Shown in pieces: positions 34,763 to 44,752 of a DNA stretch of 64,000 bases (position 1 is its first letter; every line of letters starts with the position of its first letter). Where the stretch lies: contig CM055097.1 in the NCBI GenBank assembly GCA_029204225.1, forward strand, positions 53,001,592-53,065,591, given 5' to 3'. Source of the DNA: Diphasiastrum complanatum. Lineage: Eukaryota > Streptophyta > Lycopodiopsida > Lycopodiales > Lycopodiaceae. Under the pieces are notes generated by a model. That model was not told where the DNA came from. It worked only from the letters and a program-made list of their open reading frames with translations, and ran no database searches. A program made the position numbers and the translations under genes.

Positions 34763-35760
34763 TTGAGAGAATTCCTTCTCCTCTCTTGGATAGTTTTTGG
34801 GGATGTTGTCGCCATATACTTCAGTGTTGCTCATATGTGTTTTGATATTCATTCCCAACTACACGTGGATATTGCTCCGATGCTTGCTACTGATGTTGCG
34901 GATCATGTTCCTCATTCCAGTGCATTTCTTCTATTCCTCACTTGTGCGCCTGGTCTGTACTTTGGGATTACACTTGCGGCCAGTTCCGATGGGTCATCCG
35001 ATTCTCCATCCGTTTTTTGTGTATCCTATGATGGATTGGTATGTTCATATGAGGCCTTTCTGGATGAGTTTTTCAGCTACAGTTTGTCAATTGGGGCCTC
35101 TACTATTTCTAGATTTGTTGCTACTATTTTCATGCATAATGTCTTTTTAGATGATGCATTGATTTCTTGGACCTTCTGGAGCTTTTGGCATGCTGCTCTT
35201 CTCGTGATATGGGCCTTGAGGGTACCGTATGCCATTGCTACTTCTCATTCATGGGCCCTATAGATACCTTGGGCTTTTGACCATGTTCGTGCATATTTCT
35301 CCATTTTAGCTATCCTTTGTCAGGATGATCTCCTTGGTGCTAGTCTTCTGATGCTGCTATCTTTTCTTGGGGCACCTTGCACATATGGTTGATGGTTACG
35401 TGTATTATGCGGCTATTTGCGATGAGTGTCCATCTCTTTTCCTGTTTCCTTATTGGCTTCTTGTTGCTGATGCAGTTTTACTTTCTCAGGCTTTTTGGAT
35501 ACCTTGGTATGCTGTCCCTATCTTTGGGCTGATCCTCTACTAACATGGGCATTACAGATACCTTGGCACTCCTGGTTGCTACTTGATCTTCTTCTGGTTC
35601 CTTGGCATTCCTGGTTGTTCCATATTGCTTGGTTTCTGATGACGCAACTGAGATGTTTCCTTCGTCGCCATGATGTTGATCTTGAGCTGTTCTCTTTCTT
35701 ACCAGCTGCCATGCACCAAGTTCACCTTCACCATAGTCGACGTTGCCGACAGATTTAGTT
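34763..35760 (+). pseudogene. N2 ORF, second diverged copy
   Basis: 34763-35263 (166 codons) matches the order of the first copy: MLATDVADHVPHSSAF against HATDIVAYVPYHTAF, SIGASTISRF against VGVSTIMPKY, then ALRVPYAIATSHSWAL against MRIPYIIVALHSWAL. After a stop at about 35261 it continues with AILCQDDL against TILCQGDL and, at 35495-35758, IPWHSWLLLDLLLVPWHSWL. It therefore arose by tandem duplication of an ORF of roughly 1 kb within the element, followed by decay. A short Cys/Arg-rich tail (MHQVHLHHSRRC) has no counterpart in the first copy. Confidence 0.45.
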
Positions 35761-35969
35761 TTCGATCCATTGGAATGGTCATCCTATTGAGAAGGCCACA
35801 TGGGAGCCTATTGATGTCTTTTATCATACACCATCACTTGCGGATCAGGATCGTGCTCTTGCTGCACTTGTTGATTCCTCTACATCAGATGTTGTTCTAG
35901 TTGTTGATGCATCAGGGCTTGTTGCTACTTGATAGAGTTTCTTTTCGGCAGTTGAGTCTTTTTTTTTTG

Positions 35970-35979
35970 TGCTAGGGAG
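35970..35979 (+). other. N2 polypurine tract
   Basis: The purine-rich stretch GCTAGGGAGA immediately precedes the 3' LTR, after a T-rich run (35958-35968), a common arrangement. Confidence 0.7.
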
Positions 35980-36417
35980 AGTTATGGACTCGGCTCATTA
36001 CATTCGCCGTGTCCATTTACATTCACTTTACTTTATGCATAAGCAGACCTTGGGCCCTTTTTTATTCATTAGTGACACTTAGACTATATGGTTGGCCTTT
36101 GGCCTTATTACTCATTATTAGGCCATTTGAACATATTACTGAAGAGTGGGGGCCTTCTTGGAGGGCGCACTATTTTCTCTCCCAGTTGGGCCCTAGCCAC
36201 CAGAAGCTTCCTTTTAGGGCTTCCTCTTGGCTATAAGTAGGAAAATTGTGTCATTTGTTATTTAGCTGATGATATTGATCTCTCTCTTTAGTCTCCTTAA
36301 TGTCTCTCTTTCCTGCTTTCTAGGGTCAAGTCTTGCTTATGTGCTGATTTCATAGCTTAAGTCTTGCTTATGTGATGCTTTCATAGCTCTAGATCAACTG
36401 TGGCTCTATTCGTAACT
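35980..36417 (+). repeat. N2 3' LTR (438 bp)
   Basis: Second copy of the N2 LTR, AGTTATGG to CGTAACT, followed by AACAA. It aligns along its whole length to 31263-31705, with a shorter 'tcatagctctag' segment near the end. Confidence 0.9.
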
Positions 36418-36422
36418 AACAA

Positions 36423-37030
36423 CCTGATTGCAAAAGTTTGTGAACCGTAATATCGGTAGAAAAATGTCCTTTGCCCATGCCATCATGTGTAAACATGATT
36501 AAATTTGGTATTTCATGCGGTAAAACACATCCACGTAGAATATTGTCTGATCCATGATGATACAATTGTCCTGCAATCAATTGATAAGGTTGAGCCTTAT
36601 GAATCAATTGTCTCTTTTGTACTTTTGTCAAAGAGTCATTCGATTGTCCTAGCATCAGGTACTCAACAATATCCGCTGTCCACTCAGGTACTACTTCTAC
36701 ATAGAACAATGTAGCATCTGGTAATTCATCATCCACTTCAATATTAACCGGTGCGGATTCAATTCGCGAAACTTGGTCGGCTAGATGATGTTGCTTCCCC
36801 TTTCGAACCACAATTCGAAAGTCAAATTCAGTCAATAACAGTAACCATCTTGCAATATGTCCAGTATTGCACGTGTTGTTTACCAAGTAAAGTAAGAACT
36901 GGTGATCCGTATAAAATGCAAAGTGCGTTTCCATGAGGTAGTGCCAAAATTTTCGAACAGAAGTTCTGTTGTTGAATAGTTCCTCTCCGGATCTGTAAGT
37001 TGTCTGCTTGCAAATCATATATAGTCTCAT
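36423..37030 (-). pseudogene. pol: G2 RNase H and integrase zinc-domain start
   Basis: A 204-codon minus frame. It opens with the end of RNase H (TDHQFLLYLVNNTCNTGHIA, RKGKQHHLADQVSRIES; the usual DALSR motif reads DQVSR). A linker follows, then the integrase N-terminus: YHHGSDNILRGCVLPHE, and HDGMGKGHFSTDITVHKLLQ with both His of the HHCC motif. It ends at the N2 insertion and continues at 31257 beyond it. Confidence 0.88.
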
Positions 37031-37983
37031 GGCTGCGTCAAAACTGGTCCAATGCCATATTTTGAGGCATCCTTGTGAACATGAAATTCAACCGTCCAAT
37101 CTGGAGAACGCAATATCGGTGCTGAAGTTAATGCTTTTTTTAATATTTCAAAGGCTTCTAACGCCTCTACTGTCCAAATAGGAACAAAATTTAGTTTGTA
37201 TATAGGTCGTGCTAAATCCGCAAAGAAGATAATAAAAATTCGATAGCAGTTCGCATGACCCATAAACACATAAACTCCACAAATCGTTGTTAATGGTGGC
37301 AATTCTACAATAACCTTGATTTTAGAAAAATCTATGGCAATGCCACCTTCCCACGCACAACTCCATGGGAAACCCATATCTGGCATTTTTCTGGATTTAG
37401 GAAAATTTGATATTTGCGACATCTTTCAAATACTTTCTCCAATCAATCTAGGTGGTCTGTATCTATACTATGGAACCCCAGGCCATCCAAGTAAATTTCA
37501 AAAAATTTGTGTAGGTAATCTTTAAAAGCAAATTGCATTACTCTTTGGAACGAGCTTGGTGCATTATAGAGTCCAAACGACATTACTTTGTAAGCATAGT
37601 GTCCCACTCTATTGCAAAAGCAGTTTTGTGGCGATCTGTAGGTGCAATCTTAACCTGGTTGTAACCACTAAATCCATCCAGGAAGCTATAAGCTTCCGCT
37701 CCAGCAAGGCAATACATAATGCTTTTAGTAAAGGTAACGGAAAGTGATCCTTCCACGTCACTTTGTTCAAAGCCTTGAGATTCACACAAATTCTCAATTC
37801 TCCATTCTTCTTAGGAACAATGACAATCGGTGAAACCCATTTAGTATGCTCGATCTCATAAATGAAATTGACGTCAAGCAGTCTCTGAAGCTCTTTTTTT
37901 ATCAGATCTGCAACATTAGGATTACAGCGATAGAATTTTGTAACCTTTGGAACTGCATCATGTACTAAAGGTATGATGTTCAA
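37027..37983 (-). pseudogene. pol: G2 reverse transcriptase with YLDG box
   Basis: 37983-37609 reads NVADLIKKELQRLLDVNFIY, WVSPIVIVPKKNGELRICVN and LKALNKVTWKDHFPLP. A frameshift at about 37720 moves to 37789-37583 with FLDGFSGYNQVKIAPTD and KTAFAIEW. The catalytic box reads IYLDGLGF (codons 37482-37493) instead of YLDD, so one of the two metal-binding Asp is Gly. 37422-37027 holds the connection domain (PIYKLNFVPIWTVEALEAFE, ALTSAPILRSPDW) and start of RNase H (FHVHKDASKYGIG, where the first Asp-containing TDAS motif reads KDAS). Confidence 0.9.
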
Positions 37984-38065
37984 TAATTGACGTCAAAATA
38001 CCCTTCAGATCTTGATGAGTCCATGCAAAGAAATCTTGATACTTAATAATTAACATTTGGAGTGC

Positions 38066-39290
38066 TTAATATTGTTCATGATTAAGTTGTGATCCAAATT
38101 GTACAATCTTTTCTGGTTCTCCTGGTTTAGCAAGATTCATTGGTTGTGTCCTAGTTGGGCCATCGTAAACATCTTTCGATTCTGGCACCTGTTCTTCGGG
38201 TTCACGATGTGCTTTAGGTAACATGATAACCACATCATCCAGTGTATAACATTTAGAATGTTTGGGCATATCATAATCATCCTTGACTTTTTCTTTACCT
38301 TTATTAAGTAAGGGTGACACATTTTTTGAATCAATCTTTTGAGGAGAATTAATCCATTTCAGGACCATATTATAATGTTGCTTGGCTTGTTACTTCGTCA
38401 TTGATCCTATGATCCTGTCTTCTTTCAATATAACTGCTTTGGGTGGTTTTATTGTTGGTTCATCAGGAACATTACGCACTCCAAATATGGTCGGATCGAT
38501 ATGATTTAGGATATGCTCATCAGTAACTTCTGCATTGTCATCATAAGTCAAGGCATGAATCATAGGAATGAGATCATCTTCAATCGTTGATATCCAAGCT
38601 ACATTCAGCACATTCAATGGAAAAGTGATCAGTGTATCCAAGGTTCGATCCAATAATGAAATCTCGCTCAAATCTGATTGATTATCTTGTTGACACATAT
38701 ATCCTGTTGTACAATCAATTGTTGCAAGAGCTTCATTCCATTTGACAATATCTGTTTGAGAATCATAGTGAACTCCCAAATTTTTCTCTGGTCGGTCACA
38801 AGTATGATTAGTCATTGAGGAATCATCATCCTCTTTTTGAACCACTAGTTTGATAGTCCAAGTTGCAGGATCAACTTTGACTGCACGTTCTCGATTTTCA
38901 AAAGTGACTTTCCCGGTACCCCATTACGAATTACTTGCGCAACTCGTAACCATGGACGTCCCAATAGGACTCGGTAGTAATGATGAACTGTACTCCCGCA
39001 ATTCTGATAGGTATATCTTCAATCATTCCTCATGGACGAACTGTAGTTTGATCAGCTAGCTAAATGGCAAAAGTTGCAAGCTTGATCTTTGTAACGCCCC
39101 ATTTTGCACATAGCTTTGTAGAAATCAAGTTAACTCCCGAACCGCCATCTACCGCAGCTGTTTCATTAGGAAATTGTCTATGTTGTATCGGCAAGGTGAT
39201 ATTCTTTTGTTCACTTTTCCAAGCTGCTTCGACATGGAGTTCTTCATTAGATTCTTCAAATCTAGCACAAAAAAGTGACTCCTGATGAAC
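38066..39290 (-). pseudogene. pol: G2 protease and protease-RT linker
   Basis: From about 39290 the minus strand reads gypsy aspartic protease: NETAAVDGGSGVNLIS (active site D-G-G where D-S/T-G is usual), KLCAKWG, LADQTTVRPWGMIEDIPI, and ITTESYWDVHGYELR. 38845-38390 and 38368-38066 form the acidic linker (WNEALATIDCTTG, DDDS- and EPEEQVPES-rich). The lead-in to RT (YQDFFAWTHQDLKGI) lies near 38.0 kb in another frame. The DFxWxxxDMxGI sequence is typical for the Tat/Athila side of Ty3/gypsy. Confidence 0.75.
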
Positions 39291-39760
39291 TTCTGGTTTT
39301 GCTTGAGCTAACTTTTGCGCTAAGACTTCTTTTTTATTTTGGCACCAACTTCAGAAACTCTCCCAATGAAATATTAATCTTACTAGACAGAATATTCATG
39401 GGAAGTTCTGTTTGAGACACTTTCAATTCAGTCATCTTGAAGGGTTCTTCATGATGATGCAACTATTCATTCATATATGTATGTGAGTTTTTTGGTGGCT
39501 GCAATGGTGAAGAGCAAACTTTGGTTGTTGCCTTAGCAGCTTCAAGCTCTTCTTCTTCTTGCACATGTTTAATCCACTGCCTCATAACCTAATATCTTCT
39601 TTTTTCTGCATGAAGATTTGAATAGACTCCAGATGTTGTTGATATATCAGTTAATGGTATAGAATCAACAGGTACTGGATCTGCTACCGGTTCTTTCTGC
39701 TTTTGTGCTCTGGTGACCACCATCAAGGGTACACTTGGTTTATTCTAAGCTACTGGTCTT
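39291..39760 (-). pseudogene. gag: G2 gag C-terminal remnant
   Basis: Minus strand with Lys/Glu/Gln-rich short frames (KEEELEAAKATTKV, around 39.50-39.57 kb) in the place where gag should end. No zinc knuckle or Gag core is visible, so most of gag is deleted. The assignment rests on position. Confidence 0.35.
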
Positions 39761-39767
39761 CTTTCTT

Positions 39768-39868
39768 TGATTGTTTGATTCTTTACTTGGATCTTGGTTT
39801 CTTGGCTTATCTAGGCATCTTTGGCTCTCAATCTTCTCCTCTTGAGGTTGATCTTCTCAAGGATGATA
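39768..39868. repeat. 100-bp repeat shared with the G3 LTR
   Basis: 'cttggatcttggtttcttgg' followed by 'cttatctaggcat' and 'atcttctcctcttga' recurs at about 58588-58688 in the same orientation with few changes. The other copy lies in the G3 LTR, so this is an LTR fragment of a related gypsy element, at the junction of G2 gag and ORF A3. Confidence 0.8.
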
Positions 39869-39959
39869 TGCAAGATCTGCCCTTATTGTCATCGGAAGCT
39901 GGAGATATTCTTTTATTAGCTCAGGGCTGCGCATGAGCATCGCCTTCTGCCATTCTGGT

Positions 39960-40629
39960 TAAGGATGCAGAAGGGCTAGGACATTGGCCCGTGTCAGCTT
40001 CAGGAGCTCATCTAGTTTTCTTTGTAATTTGTAGCCGCCTCTTGTCATGATATCTGGATATTTCTTGACGAAGAAGACCAGCTGCTCTAAATCAGGTACT
40101 AAAAAAATCTTTTGGTACCAATGCTGATGTATGACTGCAGGGTCATGGCGAGTGTCGTTTGTGCACCCCAATCTATGAGTTGAGAGGAAAATCAACTTTT
40201 ATCACCCAAAGGGAACCTATACACGAGAAGAGTATTTAATGTTGTAGGAGTATAACCCACTGAGTTCGACATGATAAGATTGCCCATACAAGCAGCATAA
40301 TACCTCCTTGTCGCGTGAGGTGGTGAAGTGACACGAGGAGGAGAGGCAAAACTTGGGCATGTTTGAATTGATTTGGAGGGCGGAGGTGGTGGTTTAGGCC
40401 TGTGCAATTTATTGAAGATCCTTGTCAAAGGTGTGGTCTCTGCCAGTTCGGAGATCTAAATGAGGGAATGTGAGTTGGAGTTGTTGGTAGTCGACGGTAG
40501 AGGTTGATTCAATGAACAGAAAGTTAGAAATGGAGCAAGGATGGCAGACGGATGGATCTTGGATGATGGCATCATAGTGTGCCATGGCCACATTATAGCA
40601 GATAATGAGAGTGGTTGGATGACATTGGT
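39960..40629 (-). pseudogene. ORF A3, 3' part (after copia C6)
   Basis: Pro/Ser/Thr-rich minus-strand reading (PKPPPPPSKSIQTCPSF, SPPRVTSPPHATRR) that corresponds in place and composition to the linker of A2. It is followed by THRLGCTNDTRHDPAV, HQHWYQKIFLVPDLEQL and KLDELLKLTRANVL at 40195-39960. Several frameshifts. Joined across C6 it would continue the A3 N-terminal half at 46.8-47.6 kb. The last part has no visible match in A2, so either A2 or A3 has a different C-terminus. Confidence 0.5.
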
Positions 40630-40630
40630 G

Positions 40631-40635
40631 GTAGT
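40631..40635. repeat. Left target-site duplication of C6 (GTAGT)
   Basis: GTAGT before C6, GGAGT (46826-46830) after it: four of five match. A slipped boundary is possible since the left LTR lost one base at its terminus. Confidence 0.55.
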
Positions 40636-41676
40636 TTTGGGAGTCGTGCGTTGCTCTGATATGACTGATGAGAATCGTGAGAAGAAAATTCGCGAAACAT
40701 TCGTGACTCTCTTTCGAGATTCGGATGGAGTTCAGATGCGTTCGCTAGGCACTGCCAACTGAAACACTCCTACAATACTCTAGAGAGTAGTCAGATACTA
40801 CTGATCTACGTTCATAAAATTAATACAACATTCGACTTCATTTCAACCAAGGTGCAGAATTCAAAAGGAACAAGAAAACTCATACATATGAAAAATAAAC
40901 AGCATAAGCATTCGACATCCAAGATCAGACACAACCAAAAAAATAATCTATATTGATTTTCTCTGATTTCTTCAAGGCATTGCATGCGAATCCATGCAGT
41001 GCGTTGGCGTGAGAGAAGCGTGGCTCTCTCACGAGTAGTAGTCTCGCTTCACTAGCGGACAATTGGATCTTCTGATCCTATACAAAATTATCTTCTTGCA
41101 TCCAGACAGAGCTTTTGTCTGTGTTCGTCTTAATTGCTTACTAGCATCAAACTTCTTTTGTGTCTCTTCTCTCTTAGTTACACTATGTGTATCATGTTCT
41201 GATGTGTGTCAAGTATTATCCAATAAGTACAGTCTCTCTATGTAAACCCAAGATTAGAGTGATTATACATCTACAACTAATCAGGGAATTACAAGAGTGG
41301 CAGATTAGCCACGACCTAGGAAGTATCTACTGACGTCATGCCATCAGGTCAGATCTCTATACTTATGGGTACTTGCGTGATCTCTAGTGGTACTCCTTGG
41401 AGTTCGCGGACATAACGGGTTTCGTTTCCACCGTTGGTTTCGCTTACCTCGTATGCTTTTCTCTCTTGCTAGACCGCAAAGGAATCTTGTTTGTGAATCC
41501 TTCGTGTTTGCAAACCATTCGTGTTCGCAAACCGTTAGTCTTCGTCTCTGTTGACTTTCGTGTTCGCGAAACTCTTCGTGTTTTGTGTCTCCAGATGTTC
41601 GAGTTCGCGAACATCTTTGTCAAGTGAAGGACTGAAGGCTAGCAAGGCTTTGTAATCAGACACACTTTGTTTTTCA
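40636..41676 (-). repeat. C6 3' LTR (about 1041 bp)
   Basis: On the plus strand it runs from TTTGGGAGTC (TG lost) to TTTTTCA. In element orientation it begins TGAAAAACAAAG. It shares its whole length with 45754-46825 except a 30-bp segment. Features: hairpin CGTGAGAGA..TCTCTCACG at 41008-41033 and a run of GTTCGCGAA/TTCGTGTTCG words at 41500-41625 in U3. Confidence 0.93.
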
Positions 41677-42757
41677 GCTCCCTCTCAAAGCATGGTAGTT
41701 TTATGATCCCGAGACTGCTCCTTTGTCTATCAAAGAGCCCTTTGTCCAGAGCTTTAGTGAAGATGTCAGCAACTATATCTTTCGTTCCTATGAAGGTGGT
41801 CTGCATCATCTTCCTTTCAATCAGATCCACGATCAAGTGATACTTGATCACAATGTGCTTTGTTCTTGAGTGGAACAAAGGATCTTTCGTCAGGTGTATT
41901 GCATAGGTTTTGTCCATCTGCAAGACCAATGGCTCGTTTCTTGTTTCACCCAATTTGTTCAAGAACTGCCTTAGCCAAATTATTTTGTTGGCCATCTTCG
42001 CTGCTGCTACATACTCTGCTTCGTAGGACGACTAGACTACAATGGTTTGCTTCTTGCTAACCTAGAGAACTGTTGCTCCTGATGCGATGTTGCATCCACC
42101 TGAGACGTTTTTACAGTTGTCCCTGAGAGATGCCCAGCTAGCATCGCTATAGAAAAGCATCTTGATACCTGCACCACGACAATAACACAAGCCATAGTCC
42201 CTCGTTAATTGAAAATATTACAAAACTCATTTTGCAATCTTCCAATGTGTCGAGCCTGGATTCGTGCAGAATTGACTCATCCTGAATACTGCATAAGCAA
42301 TATCAGGGTGTGTGGTGTCTGCAAGGTACATCAGTGAACCTATCAGTCTCCTGTAGGGTGTGAGTTGCATCTGTTCTCTTTCTTCCTCAGTCTTTGGACA
42401 GTCATCATTTGTTAGCACCGTTGCTGCGAGCATTGGAGTGTTCGCTCCTTTGCAGTTCAGCATCCCAAAGTCCTCTAGGATCTTCTGGGTGTATCTGGAC
42501 TGGTGAAGGAATAACTTGCCTCCCACATACTCCTTTTTAATTTGTAAGCCTAGGTAACACTTGGCTTCTCCCATATCCACTATCTCAAAATGCTTCGAGA
42601 TGTCTGTCTTTACTTCAGCAATTAGCTGCTCACTCCTGCAAAGTGTCAGAGTGTTGTCCACATAAATAGCCACTATGATGATCTGCCCATCTGTAGCTCT
42701 GACATACACATTGGAGTCAGCCAACAAAGGCTTGAATCCCAATGATTTCAGGGCCAA
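41639..42757 (-). pseudogene. pol: C6 RT C-terminal half and RNase H
   Basis: 42757-42227: ALKSLGFKPLLADSNVYV, then the polymerase box AIYVDNTLTL (codons 42653-42664), where YVDD has become YVDN. It continues with GEAKCYLGLQIKKEY, LHQSRYTQKILEDFGML and RRLIGSLMYLADTTHPDIAY. RNase H follows with stops between 42226 and 41996 (YSDASWASL), then 41995-41639: NKIIWLRQFLNKLG, HSRTKHIVIKYHLIVDLIE, DIVADIFTKALDKGLF. The C-terminus ends inside the LTR as is usual for copia. Loss of the second Asp of YVDD predicts an inactive polymerase. Confidence 0.92.
41677..41687 (-). other. C6 polypurine tract
   Basis: Minus strand GAGAGGGAGC next to the TGAAAAAC LTR start. Confidence 0.8.
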
Positions 42758-42787
42758 GTACTTCTTCTTGTATCACTGTCGGGCTGA

Positions 42788-43306
42788 TTACTTCAGACCG
42801 TAGATGCTTGTATGCATTTTGCATACATAGTCAGGAAGTGAATTTGAGACAAATCCTGGGGGTTGATCCATGTAGATCTCTTCGTCTAATTTGCCATGTA
42901 AGAAGGTTGTCTTCTCATCCACAATGTGGATCTTGAGGTCAGAAGCTGCTGCATATGCAAACAACAGACATAGGGATGAATGTTTGATGACCGGAGAGAA
43001 GGTTTCGGAATAGTCAATACCGTATCTCTGAGAGAAACCCTTCGCTACCAATTTTGCCTTGTATTTTGTCACACTCCCGTCTGGTCCATATTTGAGTTTG
43101 AAAACCCATTTACGTTTGACAGTCTTGCGATTATGAGGTAATGGCTCCAACGTCCATGCCTGGTTATTCCTCATGGACTCCATCTCTTTGTTCATGGCTT
43201 GGATCCATTTGTCCTTTTTTGGACATTCAATTGCCTCCTCGAATGTCAATGGTTCGCCACTGAACCCGCATAATTCTTCTGATGTGGAAGCTGAGGTGTC
43301 TAGCAC
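42788..43306 (-). CDS. pol: C6 RT N-terminal half (172 aa open)
   Basis: Open minus frame with the copia RT fingers and palm: FEEAIECPKKDKWIQAMNKE, RNNQAWTLEPLPHNRKTVKR, KWVFKLKYGPDG, KAKLVAKGFSQRYGIDYSET, FSPVIKHSSLCLLFAYAAAS, then GKLDEEIYMDQPPGFVSN and MHTSIYGLK before a stop at 42787. It is 76 to 80% alike by eye to the matching C8 segment at 52.33-52.79 kb. Confidence 0.9.
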   Translation of the reverse strand: MLDTSASTSEELCGFSGEPLTFEEAIECPKKDKWIQAMNKEMESMRNNQAWTLEPLPHNRKTVKRKWVFKLKYGPDGSVTKYKAKLVAKGFSQRYGIDYSETFSPVIKHSSLCLLFAYAAASDLKIHIVDEKTTFLHGKLDEEIYMDQPPGFVSNSLPDYVCKMHTSIYGLK

Positions 43307-44320
43307 AAATCTTGTTGGCGCTCTTCGTGGTCTTGTCGACCTTCTAGGAGATCCTCCCGGAACAGCTATGCCTTTGCCCTTTTCTGCTCAGCTCAGTCCG
43401 GAACCATCTTGGTTTACTGGAACTGTGGCGGCAGGTTGCCTCTCAAATCTTTCTTCGTCTGATTCGTCGTCCGAATGGGAGACGACTCAGAAATCTTCAT
43501 TTTTGTGTTCATCCTCTGCACCCTCTGACATTGACGACAGGTCATAGTACTATCTTTTCAAAATTTTATAGCTAACAGGGTCTTCGTTGGCCATTGTCCT
43601 GCTCTCATCGAATTTGACATCCCTCACAGTGTTCGTGTCTGACATGTAGATTATGTAGTATGACGAATTATTGTCATAACCTACCAGAAATCCCTGCTTG
43701 GCTTTCTCATCAAGCTTCTTGCGAAGCTTATCAAGAATATGTGCATATGTTGCACAGCCAAATATTCTGACGTGAGACAGGTTGGGCTTTCTACCCCACC
43801 ATAGCTAATGTGGTGTCGTGTGAGGAACACCAGATTTACCTATCCTGTTCTGGATGTATGTGGCTATAGCTACTGCTTCAGCCCACAGTGCCCTTGGGGC
43901 CTTCGAGTATGACATCATGCATCTGGCTGCTTCCATTAGGGTCCTGTTCTTTCGTTCAGCAACATCATTGTGATGTGGTGTGTAGGCTGCATTTCCTTTG
44001 TGAATGATGCCACGATCATTGCAGAAGTCAGTGAAGCGATTCGAGATATATTCGCCACCTCGATCTGTTTTGATCTACTTCACCTTGTTGTCTGTGCATC
44101 TCTCAGTCCAATTCACATATCCTGTGAATTTATCGAGTGCTTCAGATTTATTATGAATAAAATACACTCTGGCAAACTTGTTATAATCATCAATGAAGGT
44201 TACATAATATTTTGAACCTCCTACTGAGATCACGTTGAATGGACCGCAGATGTCAGAGTGCACCAGCTCCATAATCTTTGTCATTCTGTAGGAGTCTTTG
44301 ACGAATGGTGTGCGTGACAT
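43307..44320 (-). pseudogene. pol: C6 integrase and integrase-RT linker
   Basis: 44320-44075: VKDSYRMTKIMELVHSDICG (first Asp), GGSKYYVTFIDDYNKFARVY. In the next frame stretch the second Asp lies in TDRGGEYISN (near 44060) and the Glu in NDVAERKNRTLMEA (near 43950), where the usual G of NGVAER is D. Then LWAEAVAIATYIQNR, the block NLSHVRIFGCATYAH and DEKAKQGFLVGYDNNS. The linker to RT (43550-43310) is Asp/Glu/Ser-rich with stops at about 43802, 43559 and 43491. The D-D-E residues are all present but the frame is broken. Confidence 0.9.
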
Positions 44321-44752
44321 CTTGCCTTTGAAACATGCATAACAGGTGGTCGAATTGGTTGCATTCGAGATGATGACCCCTGTTATTGCTCCATGATGAC
44401 TTGTCTAGTAGAGTGCCATTGAGTTCATGTGACAGAGTCTGATGCACCTGATCTGCAAGTAGGCGTACCATCAGATGATATAGGTTCCCTTTTCTTCTGC
44501 CTCGAGCAATGAGAGTGCTGGTGCTAGCATCAATCACGTTGCATGTTTCATTAGAAAACTCACTGCTTTTGCTATTCTTGCTACAAAGAGCAAGTCTTGT
44601 TGCAGAGTTGGCATGAACAGAACGTCTTTGAGTCATCTGTCTCTGTTGTTGGTGTTGAGCCAGAGTGAACCAATACCGTTCACTTGATGTCTGGATCCAT
44701 CTCCACCAACTATGAATCTAGAGGAATCTGCACTTTTGAAATCAGACATGAT
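44253..44752 (-). pseudogene. pol: C6 protease end and GAG-pre-integrase
   Basis: 44636-44253 reads RSVHANSATRLALCSKNSK, CNVIDASTSTLIARGRRKGN and LYHLMVRLL, the pre-integrase lead-in. The zinc half shows only frameshifted pieces. A stop-rich 100-bp stretch (44640-44752) separates it from the DSGA protease motif. Confidence 0.8.

Noticed and set aside
43173-43547. Plus-strand 124-codon ORF in C6
   Set aside because: Antisense of the C6 integrase-RT linker and RT start; the minus reading has clear copia motifs.
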